From assembly GCA_017744315.1 (NCBI GenBank), contig JAGIBN010000003.1, forward strand, positions 372,001-436,000: a stretch of 64,000 nt of DNA. The letters are read 5' to 3'. Position numbers and translations under genes: made by a program. Under the pieces are notes generated by a model. It was not told the DNA's origin and did no database searches. It saw only the letters and a program-made list of their open reading frames with translations. This stretch comes from Porphyrobacter sp. (GTDB lineage: Bacteria > Pseudomonadota > Alphaproteobacteria > Sphingomonadales > Sphingomonadaceae). Each line of letters opens with the position of its first letter. Positions within the stretch are counted from its first letter, which is position 1. Of the stretch, positions 18,329 through 26,940 are shown piece after piece.

Positions 18329-21031
18329 ATGTCCCGCCTCCGCTCCCTGCGGCTTCAGGCCGTCGCGAAACTCGCGGCGAGCTGCCTGTTGCTTTGGAGC
18401 GGAGCTGCGACCGCGCAGGAGAGCGGCTACACTCCGAGTGAGGAAGACGCGGTTCTGTTTCAGCTGCAGGTCAAGCAGTACCGCCTGATGAACGAAGTGC
18501 GCGGCTACCAAACGCCCGACGGCGTCTGCGTCGACCTCGCCGATGTCATCCAGTCGCTCGATATTCCCGTCCGCCTCGACAAGAAGTCGCGCCGCGCAAC
18601 TGGCTGGATCTTCACCGAAGAGCAGACTTTCACGCTGGACCGTGATTCCAATACAGTACAAACCATGAACACGAAGCGCGGGCTTCAACCGGGCGAAATC
18701 CATGACTCGCCCGAAGGTTGGTGCATCGATACGCGATCGCTGGGAGGCTGGCTTGGGGTCACTTTCACACCCAATCTGCGCAATTCCTCGCTCACGATCG
18801 AAAGTGACACGCGGCTCCCGTTCGTCGAAGCGATCGAGCGGCAAAGTCGCGCCGCGCGACTTCACCCCGAACGTGACCGGCCCGACCTCAGCGCTTATCC
18901 GCAGGCGAAGCAGCCTTATGCCCTGTGGCGCATGCCCTCGGTCGATGTCGTGGCGCAAGCTGACTACAGCAACGGAGGACGCCACTCGCAACTCAACACC
19001 CGTTACGAGATCTTCGCCAGCGGAGAGATCGCGCGCGCCAGTTTCGATATGCGCCTGGCGTCCGACAACGACGGGGCGCCCGATAGCCTGAGGCTGCGCG
19101 CCTATCGCATGGATCCCGACGGCCAGATGCTGGGGCCGCTCGAGGCGACGCAGGCCGTGGCCGGGGATGTCGACATGATCTCCGGCAACCTCGCCGGTGC
19201 CAGCGGCGCGGGCAGAGGCGCGTTCATCAGCAACCGCGGGCTCGACCAGTCCGATCGGTTCGGCACCACCATCCTGCGCGGCACCCTGCCCCTTGGATGG
19301 GACGCTGAGCTTTACCGCAATGGGCAGCTCCTCGCGTTCCAGAACAACATGCCCGACGGCCGCTACGAGTTCGAAGTCAACTTGCTGTTCGGCAACAACG
19401 ATCTCGAGGTGGTCCTCTACGGGCCACAGGGGCAGATTCGGCGCGAGAGCAAGGACGTCCAGGTCGGCTATGACTCGCTGCCACCCGGCACGCTCGAATA
19501 TTGGGCGGGCTTCATCCAACGCAATCACGACCTCATCTCGTTCGGCCGACCGCCCCCGGGCAGCCGGCTCGACGAAGGATGGCAATACGCCGCCGGGGTG
19601 CAATATGGCCTCGATCGCCGCACGGTGATCGGGGCAAACGCGCATTCGCTCTACTATGCCCTGCGAAGACGCGATTACGTTGAACTCAACCTTCAGCGAG
19701 CCCTTGGCCCCGTGCTGTTCAATCTAAGCGGCGCCCAGGAGTTCGGCCGAGGGCGCGCCTATAAGATTGATATGATTGGCAAAGTCGGCGAGATCAATAT
19801 CCAGGGCCAAAGCCTGTTCGTGGATGGAAGCTTCACGAGCGGATTGGTCGATCCCAGGGACAAGAGCTCGCATAGCCTGTACCTCGACACGTTCTTGCCT
19901 TCGGAACGAACGCCGATTTCCCTGTCAGGTGGCGTGAAGCACACCGAGCGGCGTGACGGCACCGAGGTCAACGATGCGGTCGCGCGCGCCTCCCTGCTTA
20001 TGCCCCGGATATCGCTGACCGGCTATGTCGCCTATCGCGACACCGTCGGTAATACCGACTGGGATGACGGAACTCGCGTCGGCGTGCTCGCCAACACGCG
20101 CTTCCTGGGCCTTACCGCGCGAGGCGAGGCTTCCTATAAGCTCAGCGGCCAGGAGACGGGCTTCGACAGGGCCACGCTGACTGTCGAGAAGAACCTTGGT
20201 GGCCTATCCGAACTGCGGCTCGACATCGAACACACTCGGCGCACGGGGATCACCGAGTTCGACCTCGGCCTTGTCCGGCATTTCCGCAAACTCGCCGTCA
20301 CGGCCAGCGGAAGCGTCGATACCGAGGGAAGCGTGGGCGCCAATATCGCGCTCAACTTCAGCCTGGGGCATGATCCGCTGACGGGCAGATGGCGCCTGTC
20401 GAGCGAGAAGCTTGCCCAACGCGGGCAGGCGGCAGTCTCGGTCTTCCTCGACGAGAACGGAGATGGTCTCCGTTCGGACGATGAGGAGCCTCTTACCGGC
20501 GTCGGCATCAATGCGGGTGCAGTGGGGTCGAGCGAACCGACCGATCAATTCGGCCATGCCATCGTCGAGGGCCTGCAGCCTTATCAAAAAGTCCTGATCG
20601 GCATCGATGAGTCGACGCTGCCGGATCCTTTCCTCCTGCCGCAGGGTAAAGGCATTGTGGTGACGCCGCGGCCGGGGGTCTCTTCGGTGGTCGAAATCGC
20701 AGTGAGCCCGACCGGGGAAGTGGAAGGCACCCTGAACGGTCCGGAGAATGTCCCTCTGGCTGGAGCCAAACTCGAACTGATCGACCGCAACGGCACGGTC
20801 GTGGCGAGCACGATCAGCGAATACGATGGGTTCTTCCTGTTCGACCGGGTGGCTTACGGCAAATATCGACTGCAGCTGGCGCCGGACAGTCAGCTGGTCC
20901 TCGGTGTCGAGGCGAACCTGGCCGACGGGATCGAGCTCGGACCTCAGCAAACCGTCGATCGCCTGGGGACCATTCGGCTCCGCTTGGCTGCGCAAATTGC
21001 TCAGGGACCGCTTGGCCGAAGCCGGCCCTGA
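18329..21031 (+). CDS. usher-like outer-membrane protein with C-terminal SdrD/Cna-B-like domains
   Basis: The 900-residue protein has a signal peptide (about 1-29, GAATAQ). An N-terminal domain of about 100 residues follows, then a long beta-rich region consistent with a barrel. At about 327-370 is the usher-plug-like signature ELYRNGQLLAFQNNMPDGRYEF then LYGPQGQIRRES. From about 704 comes FLDENGDGLRSDDEEPLTG, a SdrD-B-like calcium-loop segment. A carboxypeptidase-regulatory-like fold with SEYDGFFLFDRV is at about 797-850. It should export and perhaps anchor the DUF4402 subunit. It differs from classical ushers by this added tail. Confidence 0.7.
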   Translation: MSRLRSLRLQAVAKLAASCLLLWSGAATAQESGYTPSEEDAVLFQLQVKQYRLMNEVRGYQTPDGVCVDLADVIQSLDIPVRLDKKSRRATGWIFTEEQTFTLDRDSNTVQTMNTKRGLQPGEIHDSPEGWCIDTRSLGGWLGVTFTPNLRNSSLTIESDTRLPFVEAIERQSRAARLHPERDRPDLSAYPQAKQPYALWRMPSVDVVAQADYSNGGRHSQLNTRYEIFASGEIARASFDMRLASDNDGAPDSLRLRAYRMDPDGQMLGPLEATQAVAGDVDMISGNLAGASGAGRGAFISNRGLDQSDRFGTTILRGTLPLGWDAELYRNGQLLAFQNNMPDGRYEFEVNLLFGNNDLEVVLYGPQGQIRRESKDVQVGYDSLPPGTLEYWAGFIQRNHDLISFGRPPPGSRLDEGWQYAAGVQYGLDRRTVIGANAHSLYYALRRRDYVELNLQRALGPVLFNLSGAQEFGRGRAYKIDMIGKVGEINIQGQSLFVDGSFTSGLVDPRDKSSHSLYLDTFLPSERTPISLSGGVKHTERRDGTEVNDAVARASLLMPRISLTGYVAYRDTVGNTDWDDGTRVGVLANTRFLGLTARGEASYKLSGQETGFDRATLTVEKNLGGLSELRLDIEHTRRTGITEFDLGLVRHFRKLAVTASGSVDTEGSVGANIALNFSLGHDPLTGRWRLSSEKLAQRGQAAVSVFLDENGDGLRSDDEEPLTGVGINAGAVGSSEPTDQFGHAIVEGLQPYQKVLIGIDESTLPDPFLLPQGKGIVVTPRPGVSSVVEIAVSPTGEVEGTLNGPENVPLAGAKLELIDRNGTVVASTISEYDGFFLFDRVAYGKYRLQLAPDSQLVLGVEANLADGIELGPQQTVDRLGTIRLRLAAQIAQGPLGRSRP

Positions 21032-21035
21032 CTTC

Positions 21036-21518
21036 CTAGATCCGGTCGGCGATCAGAGCAGCCAGTGCCTCGAACCCGGCCTGATCCTTAGCATCGAAGC
21101 GCGCCGGAAGCGGACTATCCAAGTCAATAACCGCAATAACAGCTCCCTGTCGGACGACGGGCACGACCAGCTCGGAGCGGCTCGCAGCATCGCAGGCGAT
21201 ATGGCCTGGGAAAGCGTGAACGTCAGGAACGAGCTGACTTTGCCCAGAGGCCGCAGCCGCGCCGCACACACCCTGACCGACGGGAATACGGATGCAGGCC
21301 GGCTTGCCGCAGAACGGGCCAAGGACCAGCTCTCCCCCGACCATGCGATAGAAGCCTGCCCAGTTGAGGTCGGGCACAAGCTGCCAGACGAGCGCCGCAA
21401 GATTGGCCATGTTGGCCACGCCATCCGGCTCGCCCGACGTCAGAGCGTCGGCAGCCGAGAGCACTTCACGGTAGAGTTCTTCCTTCGGAAGATCGCGGTC
21501 GGGAGCAAAGTCGAACAT
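21036..21518 (-). CDS. msrC: free methionine-(R)-sulfoxide reductase (GAF domain)
   Basis: The 160-residue single GAF-domain protein carries the fRMsr cysteine set: GKPACIRIPVGQGVCG and HIACDAASRSEL. These enzymes reduce free Met-R-sulfoxide in the cytoplasm as an oxidative-stress defence. Length is typical. The gene is convergent with the usher gene (4 bases apart). It is divergent from the PQQ dehydrogenase gene across a 65-base gap. Confidence 0.9.
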   Translation of the reverse strand: MFDFAPDRDLPKEELYREVLSAADALTSGEPDGVANMANLAALVWQLVPDLNWAGFYRMVGGELVLGPFCGKPACIRIPVGQGVCGAAAASGQSQLVPDVHAFPGHIACDAASRSELVVPVVRQGAVIAVIDLDSPLPARFDAKDQAGFEALAALIADRI

Positions 21519-21583
21519 CGTCCGGGCTATCTAGGCGCAGATTGCGTTGCCGGAAAGGCGCCCTTGGCCTATTTCAGCGCTCC

Positions 21584-23050
21584 ATGAGGATACTGAAAAA
21601 GCTCGCCATCGGCCTTCTGGTCTTGATCGTTCTCCTGGCCATCGCAGGATGGTGGGTCACTCGCGGCGTTCCGGCCAAGCTTACGCTCGACCAGGTCACC
21701 GGTACCGATCCCACTTTGGCCGAGCCTGATCCGCAACTCATCCCGACCGTGGGCGTCGCGACGCCGATCGGCTGGCCAGATGGAGCTGCACCCCAGGCGG
21801 CGGAAGGGCTCAAGGTCAATCGCTTCGCCGAGGGGCTGAACCATCCGCGCGTGATCTACACCATGCCCAACGGCGACGTGATCGTCGCGCAGTCGAACGC
21901 GCCCGAGCGGGTGGTGGCAGGCGGCAACCCGATCACCAACGCGATCGCGGGCTTTCTCTTCCGCAAGGCGGGCGCCGCAGTTCCTTCGCCAAACAACCTG
22001 ATCCTGCTGCGCGACGCCGACGGCGATGGCGTGGCCGAAGTGAAGCGCGAAATCCGCAGTGGCCTCTCCTCGCCCTCGGGAATCGCCTGGCTCGATGGCA
22101 AACTCTACGTCGCCAATCACGATGCGCTGCTGCGCTTCGACTATGCCGAAGGTGCCGATGCCGTGACCGGCGAGCCGGTCAAGCTGATGGACCTGCCCGC
22201 CGCCGGCAACCACTGGATGCGCAACATTGTCATCAACGACGAAGGAACCAAGCTCTTCGTCGCGGTCGGCTCCGCCTCGAACATCGGCGAAGGCGGCATG
22301 GACATCGAAGAGGGTCGCGCGGCGATCCACGAACTCGATCTCAAGACCGGCAACACCCGCATCTTCGCCAGCGGTCTGCGCAATCCCAACGGCCTCGCCT
22401 GGAACCCCTGGAGCGGCGAGTTGTGGGTCACCGTGAACGAGCGCGACCAACTCGGTTCGGACCTCGTCCCCGATTACCTCACCAATGTTCCGGTCGGTGC
22501 GACCTACGGCTGGCCGTGGCTCTATTGGGGCGAGAACGTCGATGATCGCGTCGACGCGCCGATGCCGAACTTCCTCGTCGAATATAGCCGCACGCCCGAA
22601 TTTGCTCTGGGCCCGCACGTTGCTGCGCTCGGGCTTACGTTCACTCGAGAGGGCGCGCGTATGGGCGATGCTTTCAACCAGGGCGCTTTCATCGCCCGCC
22701 ATGGCTCGTGGAACCGCAAGCCCCCCGCCGGCTACGACGTTGTGTTCGTCAAATTCGACGCGCGCGGCAATCCGGTCGGCAAGCCTGTGGAGGTGCTCAA
22801 GAGCTTCCTCGCCGGAAACGGCGAGACTCACGGACGACCGACCTGGGTGGCCTGGGACAAGACCGGCGGCCTGCTGGTGAGCGACGATACCGGGAACATC
22901 ATCTGGCGGGTAATTGCACCCAGCGCGACGCCTGCGGCCGCTCCCCAGCGGCTCCAGGTGCCGCACATGCCGCCACAACGCCAGTTGATCGGCGACCCGT
23001 CGCGCGCGTTCCAGCAGCCGCCGCCCGATATCGTTCCGGGCGGAAACTGA
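21584..23050 (+). CDS. PQQ-dependent sugar (sorbosone-type) dehydrogenase
   Basis: The ATG at 21584 gives 488 residues with an N-terminal membrane anchor (LAIGLLVLIVLLAIAGWW); the ORF-track start is 14 codons upstream. The rest is a beta-propeller of the GSDH/sorbosone dehydrogenase family, with YVANHDALLRFDY, ASGLRNPNGLAWNP, YGWPWLYWG and ARHGSWNRKPPAGYDV. Such enzymes oxidise sugars in the periplasm and pass electrons to the respiratory chain. Substrate unknown. It is convergent with the DUF815 gene (3 bases). Confidence 0.85.
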   Translation: MRILKKLAIGLLVLIVLLAIAGWWVTRGVPAKLTLDQVTGTDPTLAEPDPQLIPTVGVATPIGWPDGAAPQAAEGLKVNRFAEGLNHPRVIYTMPNGDVIVAQSNAPERVVAGGNPITNAIAGFLFRKAGAAVPSPNNLILLRDADGDGVAEVKREIRSGLSSPSGIAWLDGKLYVANHDALLRFDYAEGADAVTGEPVKLMDLPAAGNHWMRNIVINDEGTKLFVAVGSASNIGEGGMDIEEGRAAIHELDLKTGNTRIFASGLRNPNGLAWNPWSGELWVTVNERDQLGSDLVPDYLTNVPVGATYGWPWLYWGENVDDRVDAPMPNFLVEYSRTPEFALGPHVAALGLTFTREGARMGDAFNQGAFIARHGSWNRKPPAGYDVVFVKFDARGNPVGKPVEVLKSFLAGNGETHGRPTWVAWDKTGGLLVSDDTGNIIWRVIAPSATPAAAPQRLQVPHMPPQRQLIGDPSRAFQQPPPDIVPGGN

Positions 23051-23053
23051 GGT

Positions 23054-23830
23054 CTAGGTTACCGGCAGGGCCCGCCCGGCGCGGCCCGCCAGTTCGGTGA
23101 TGAAGTGCCACGCGACGCGCCCTGAGCGCGCCCCGCGGCGCTTGGCCCACTCGAGTGCCTCGGCCTCGTTCCATTCAAGGCCATATTCCTCGACGTAGCC
23201 GCGCACGATCGCCAGGTATTCGTCCTGCGAGCACGCGTGGAAGCCGAGCGAGAGGCCGAATCGATCGGCCAGGGCAAGCTGGTCATCGACCGCGTCGCGC
23301 GGGTTCAGCGGGTCGTCCTGTTCGACGTGATGTCGCGCGACGATCGCCCTGCGGTTGGAGGTCACCGCCAGTCGAACGTTGCTAGGCCGGGCCTCGACCC
23401 CGCCGTCGAGCCAGCTGCGCAAGTGGCGGGGACCGGCCGCGTCGTCGTGCGCAAAGCCAAGGTCGTCGATGAAAACCAGGAACTGCCGGTCAATCGAAGC
23501 GAGGCGGGTGAACAGTCCGGTCAGAGACGTCACGGCGTCGGTTGCAACTTGGACCAGGGCAATGCGGCCCGGGACTTCGTCTTGCGCGGCGCGGACCGAC
23601 GAGCGGACCAACGCCGACTTGCCCATCCCACGCGAGCCCCACAACAGCATGTCGTGCGCCGCATGCCCGTGTGCGAGGCGCAGCACGTTCTCGGCCGCAG
23701 AAGCCTTTTGTCGGTCGATCCCGCGCAACAATTCGAGTCGGGGCGCGTCGATACGCGTTACTGGGCGGGCAGAGGTGCCTTCCCACACATAGGCGGGGGC
23801 GGCGATCCAATCGGTGGCTTGGTCATTCAT
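23054..23830 (-). CDS. DUF815 family AAA+ ATPase
   Basis: The ATG at 23830 (MNDQATDWIAAPAYVWEG) gives 258 residues. Walker A is WGSRGMGKSALV and Walker B FLVFIDDLGF, in the layout of DUF815, an AAA+ subgroup related to DnaC/IstB-like loaders. Sensor-like SNRRAIVARH and a helical lid follow. Function is not established. The start lies only 26 bases from the divergent tsaC/sua5 start. Confidence 0.85.
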   Translation of the reverse strand: MNDQATDWIAAPAYVWEGTSARPVTRIDAPRLELLRGIDRQKASAAENVLRLAHGHAAHDMLLWGSRGMGKSALVRSSVRAAQDEVPGRIALVQVATDAVTSLTGLFTRLASIDRQFLVFIDDLGFAHDDAAGPRHLRSWLDGGVEARPSNVRLAVTSNRRAIVARHHVEQDDPLNPRDAVDDQLALADRFGLSLGFHACSQDEYLAIVRGYVEEYGLEWNEAEALEWAKRRGARSGRVAWHFITELAGRAGRALPVT

Positions 23831-23856
23831 CGCGGTGTGGCCTATAGCGCGCGGCG

Positions 23857-24801
23857 ATGGGCGGCAAGCAGACACCCGAATGGTTGACGGCGGACGCGGG
23901 CGGAATTGCCGGCGCAGTCGAGCTTTTGCGCTCCGGCGAGCTGGTCGCAGTGCCGACCGAAACCGTCTACGGCCTCGCCGCGCGCGCCGACAGCGAAGCT
24001 GCCGTGGCCGGAATCTACCGCGCCAAGGGGCGGCCCGACTTCAATCCGCTGATCGTGCACGTCGCTTCGCTTGAGATGGCAAGGCGCTTGGCAGTTTTCG
24101 ACGAGCGAGCCGAGGCGCTTGCAACGCGCTTCTGGCCCGGACCGTTGACTTTGGTGCTGCCAGTGGCCGTGGCTAGTCCGGTGGTTCCGGCGGTGACCGC
24201 AGGCTTGGCTACGATAGCACTGCGTATGCCCGATCACGCGGCGATGCAGGAGCTGTTGCGAGAGCTTGATGTGCCCGTCGCCGCCCCTTCCGCCAATCGC
24301 AGTGGTTCCGTCAGCCCGACCACTCCGCAGCATGTCGCGGAATCGCTAGGTTCAGCGATCTCAGCCATTCTCGATGGAGGGGCCTGCCCTCGCGGACTGG
24401 AATCGACCATTGTGGCACTGCGCGACGATGAATCCTGGCAACTGCTGCGGCACGGGCCGATCACCGAGGCTGAGCTTGCCGCCTTGCTCGGCCCACCCAA
24501 GCCGTTGGCCGACGCGCGTATCGAGGCGCCGGGACAGCTCGCCCAGCACTATTCACCCGGTAAACCCGTCAGGCTGGCCGCCGAACGGGCGGAAACGGAC
24601 GAGTTTCTGATCGGCTTCGGTCCGATTGAGGGCGATTGCACGCTTTCCGAGACCGGCGACCTCGCGCTTGCCGCGGCGCGGCTCTACGCATGTCTGCATC
24701 AGGCCGCGGCTTCCGATCGGGCTCGCGTAGCGGTGGCCCCCGTACCGGACGAGGGCATCGGAGCGGCGATCAACGATCGGTTGCGGAGAGCGGCGGCCTA
24801 G
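23857..24801 (+). CDS. tsaC: threonylcarbamoyl-AMP synthase, Sua5-type (YrdC plus Sua5 domains)
   Basis: The 314-residue protein has an N-terminal YrdC domain: ELVAVPTETVYGLAARADSEAA, KGRPDFNPLIVHV and the substrate lysine region. A C-terminal Sua5 domain follows from about residue 215 (PGQLAQHYSPGKPV). It makes the threonylcarbamoyl-AMP used for t6A37 in tRNA. The longer Sua5 form is distinct from the short TsaC of enterics. It overlaps the convergent lipoprotein gene by 4 bases. Confidence 0.93.
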   Translation: MGGKQTPEWLTADAGGIAGAVELLRSGELVAVPTETVYGLAARADSEAAVAGIYRAKGRPDFNPLIVHVASLEMARRLAVFDERAEALATRFWPGPLTLVLPVAVASPVVPAVTAGLATIALRMPDHAAMQELLRELDVPVAAPSANRSGSVSPTTPQHVAESLGSAISAILDGGACPRGLESTIVALRDDESWQLLRHGPITEAELAALLGPPKPLADARIEAPGQLAQHYSPGKPVRLAAERAETDEFLIGFGPIEGDCTLSETGDLALAAARLYACLHQAAASDRARVAVAPVPDEGIGAAINDRLRRAAA

Positions 24802-25142
24802 CCTGTTGGCTCGGCCGGAATGCTCGGCAAGAGGATCTGCATTTCGGCATAGGTGTCGCGCGCGTTGCTACAGGCGCGGCGGTCGCCATCCTGGCAGCGA
24901 TTCATCTGCTTTTCGTAGTCGCGCCGCAGCTTGCCGAGGCGTTCCTCGCGCTGGCGGATTTCGCGCCCACGCTTCTGGTCGGCTTCGGACTGGCTGGTGG
25001 TCGCAGCATCGACGCCGGCGCTGGCGACCTTGACCGGCAGGGTTACGACATCGACGGCAGTTTTCGCCAGACAACCGCTAAGCAGCAAGGCTGCGGCAGG
25101 GGCGAGCATAAGGGCGGGACGAAGGAGGGCAGGGGCAGGCAT
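24798..25142 (-). CDS. small lipoprotein of unknown function
   Basis: The 114-residue protein has an N-terminal lipoprotein signal with lipobox LLSGC at about residues 20-24. A short hydrophobic patch and a charged, probably coiled, helix (REIRQREERLGKLRRDYEKQMNRC) follow. The remaining cysteines (RCQDGDRRACSNAR) may form a disulfide. I do not recognise a family. It is convergent with tsaC/sua5. Confidence 0.7.
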   Translation of the reverse strand: MPAPALLRPALMLAPAAALLLSGCLAKTAVDVVTLPVKVASAGVDAATTSQSEADQKRGREIRQREERLGKLRRDYEKQMNRCQDGDRRACSNARDTYAEMQILLPSIPAEPTG

Positions 25143-25224
25143 CGGCGATCCTTTCGCCGACTTCCTGCCCTATGCCAAGTGAGCGAGCAATGAACTCTTC
25201 AGCCAGGCCGCGCTCAATCGCCTC

Positions 25225-25965
25225 CTAGCCCCGCTGACATGCGACTTTGCCGGAACCCATGCGCGAAACGGTGCAGGTCGCCGAACCCGCAATGTCGACG
25301 TCGCCACTGCCGACGATCGAAACGTTTGCGGTGTTGTCGACCATCAGCTTCGCCTCGCCGGAACCCACGATCGAGACGGCGGCCGTGGTGCTGCGCATTT
25401 CCCGCGCGCGCACGGCGCCGGAGCCCGCAACCGAGACTCGCGACCGTCCTGCGCTTCCGCGTGCGGTCAGGTCGCCCGATCCGGCTACCGAGAAGTTCGC
25501 TTCGCCGACCTCCATCGAGGTGATGTCGAGTTCGCCCGCGCCCGCGACCGAACCGGCGAAATGATCCCCCTGAACGTGATCGAGATACATGTTGCCCGAT
25601 CCGGCAATCGAGGCAGCCTCGATACTGGGGAGGGCGACATAGAACGTGGCCGGCGCCAACGAAGACCAATCATGCTCCCGTCGGAATTCTTCCTTCGGCT
25701 GGATCTTGAGCTTGTCACCGTCGACGAGGACTTCGAAGCGGTCGAGCACTTCTGCAGGGCCATCTGCGTAAACCGCGTGATTTCCGCCCACAGTGACGAT
25801 CACACGATGCGGTCCGACCGTCATCACCTCGTCGAACGAGCGGACGCTATAGCTGCGGCTGTCGGCTGGCACCGCAGAGGGGGCCTGGCCCTCCTGCGCC
25901 ATTCCGATCGAAGCCCCAAAGACGGCCGCTGCGCCCAGCGAAACTGCTGCTACCAATTTCCGCAT
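25225..25965 (-). CDS. DUF2807 (head GIN domain) secreted protein, copy 1
   Basis: The 246-residue protein has a signal peptide (MRKLVAAVSLGAAAVFGASIGMAQ). It carries the repeated glycine-rich beta-helix turns typical of DUF2807: SIAGSGNMYLD, SVAGAGELDI, SVAGSGDLTARGSAGR, SIVGSGEAKL and SIVGSGDVDIAGSATC. Function unknown; the fold predicts an extracytoplasmic right-handed beta structure. A paralogue lies just upstream on the same strand. A dyad CGATTA-N13-TAATCG lies upstream of its start. Confidence 0.8.
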   Translation of the reverse strand: MRKLVAAVSLGAAAVFGASIGMAQEGQAPSAVPADSRSYSVRSFDEVMTVGPHRVIVTVGGNHAVYADGPAEVLDRFEVLVDGDKLKIQPKEEFRREHDWSSLAPATFYVALPSIEAASIAGSGNMYLDHVQGDHFAGSVAGAGELDITSMEVGEANFSVAGSGDLTARGSAGRSRVSVAGSGAVRAREMRSTTAAVSIVGSGEAKLMVDNTANVSIVGSGDVDIAGSATCTVSRMGSGKVACQRG

Positions 25966-26001
25966 CGCAATTTCTCCCTCAACCGACGCAGGGGATATAT
26001 T

Positions 26002-26026
26002 CGATTACACATGTAGTCAATAATCG
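26002..26026. promoter_or_regulatory. dyad CGATTA-N13-TAATCG upstream of DUF2807 copy 1
   Basis: Perfect six-base inverted arms (26002-26007 and 26021-26026) in the 64-base gap between the two DUF2807 genes. This could be an operator, but short dyads arise by chance. Confidence 0.3.
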
Positions 26027-26029
26027 ACG

Positions 26030-26776
26030 TTACTGAACTGGTTCGGCGGCCGGCTGGCACCTGACCGAACCGGATCCCATCTTCTTCGAGGTACAGCGGG
26101 CCGACCCGGTCACGGTGACATTGCCCGAACCCATGATGTTGGCCTGGACCTCGCCGTCAGAAGCAAAGGCCACGTCGCCGGAGCCCATGATGTTGACCTC
26201 GGCCTTTCCAGCCTTGAGCTTTTCCATCCTGGCATTGCCGCTTCCGGCAATCGACACGGTCAGCTGATCGACCTGGCCGCCGGCGAGAAAGTCTCCACTC
26301 CCGGCGATCGAGACATCAAGCTGAGAGGCGGCGATCTGCGGCGCCTCGAGCGTTCCGGAGCCAGCCACCGACACTTCCGCATCGCTCGCCATCGCCGAAC
26401 TCGTCATGCGGCCGGAGCCGACCAGTGTCAGGCTGCGCGGTGCGGGCATGGTGATCCGCACGGTGGCGGGCTTGTCGCTCCCTCCACTGCCCCACATCGC
26501 GCTTTCACGCGACACACCCAGCGTCCCGTTGTCGAGCGAGAAGCGCAGCTTGTCCGCCCCTTCGCCTTCGGCCGTCACGCGGAAGGGTGTACCTTCGGTG
26601 ATGATGACCTTGTCGGGCCCAAGCAGCGCCACTTCCGTCGGAGCCTCGCCCGTGAGGTCGAGTTCGTCGAGCGGCACTCCCTCGGCATCGAAACCCATCG
26701 AACATCCCGCGAGGGTGCCCGCAGCGGCGAACACTGCGATCGACGCAAAAGCCTTCAAGAACCGGCCGGTGTGCAT
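26030..26776 (-). CDS. DUF2807 (head GIN domain) lipoprotein, copy 2
   Basis: From the ATG at 26776, with GGAGA upstream, the protein is 248 residues; the ORF-track start at 26794 is less well placed. The signal carries a lipobox (GTLAGC), so it should be a lipoprotein, unlike copy 1. The same repeat is seen: TLVGSGRMTSS, SVAGSGTLEA, SIAGSGDFLAGGQ, SIAGSGNARM, NIMGSGDVAF and NIMGSGNVTVTGSARC. It sits upstream of copy 1 on the same strand, giving a tandem pair. Confidence 0.82.
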   Translation of the reverse strand: MHTGRFLKAFASIAVFAAAGTLAGCSMGFDAEGVPLDELDLTGEAPTEVALLGPDKVIITEGTPFRVTAEGEGADKLRFSLDNGTLGVSRESAMWGSGGSDKPATVRITMPAPRSLTLVGSGRMTSSAMASDAEVSVAGSGTLEAPQIAASQLDVSIAGSGDFLAGGQVDQLTVSIAGSGNARMEKLKAGKAEVNIMGSGDVAFASDGEVQANIMGSGNVTVTGSARCTSKKMGSGSVRCQPAAEPVQ

Positions 26777-26797
26777 AGCGGGTCTCCATTCCATTCC

Positions 26798-26815
26798 GTA
26801 TTACTGGTATAATAC
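26798..26815. promoter_or_regulatory. dyad GTATTA-N6-TAATAC upstream of DUF2807 copy 2
   Basis: Perfect inverted arms GTATTA/TAATAC lie 22-39 bases before the chosen start codon, overlapping where a -10 element (TATTAT on the minus strand) could sit. Plausible repressor operator. Confidence 0.35.
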
Positions 26816-26884
26816 AGCAAGGAGCCAGTCACAACCACGGTTCGTCGGGTTCGAACGGGGGTTCGCCGATTGATCGCAGCGCAA

Positions 26885-26918
26885 AGAAAAAGGCCGCCGA
26901 GGTTTCCCCCGGCGGCCC
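26885..26918 (-). terminator. rho-independent terminator of carD
   Basis: On the minus strand GGCCGCCGGGGGAAACCTCGGCGGCC is followed by TTTTTCTTTG. It lies 22 bases after the carD stop codon. It is a strong GC stem with a U-tract. Confidence 0.85.
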
Positions 26919-26940
26919 TTCAAACCCCAAAGCGCCTGGC

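Noticed and set aside
18167-19645. 492-residue minus-strand ORF
   Set aside because: Shadow of the usher-like gene; no recognisable domain or ribosome site.
16616-21031. Possibility that the chaperone-usher module is a recent mobile insertion
   Set aside because: No integrase, transposase, direct repeats or tRNA is seen around it, and its GC content looks like that of its neighbours.
21569-22978. 469-residue minus-strand ORF
   Set aside because: Shadow of the PQQ-type dehydrogenase gene, which matches a known family over its whole length.
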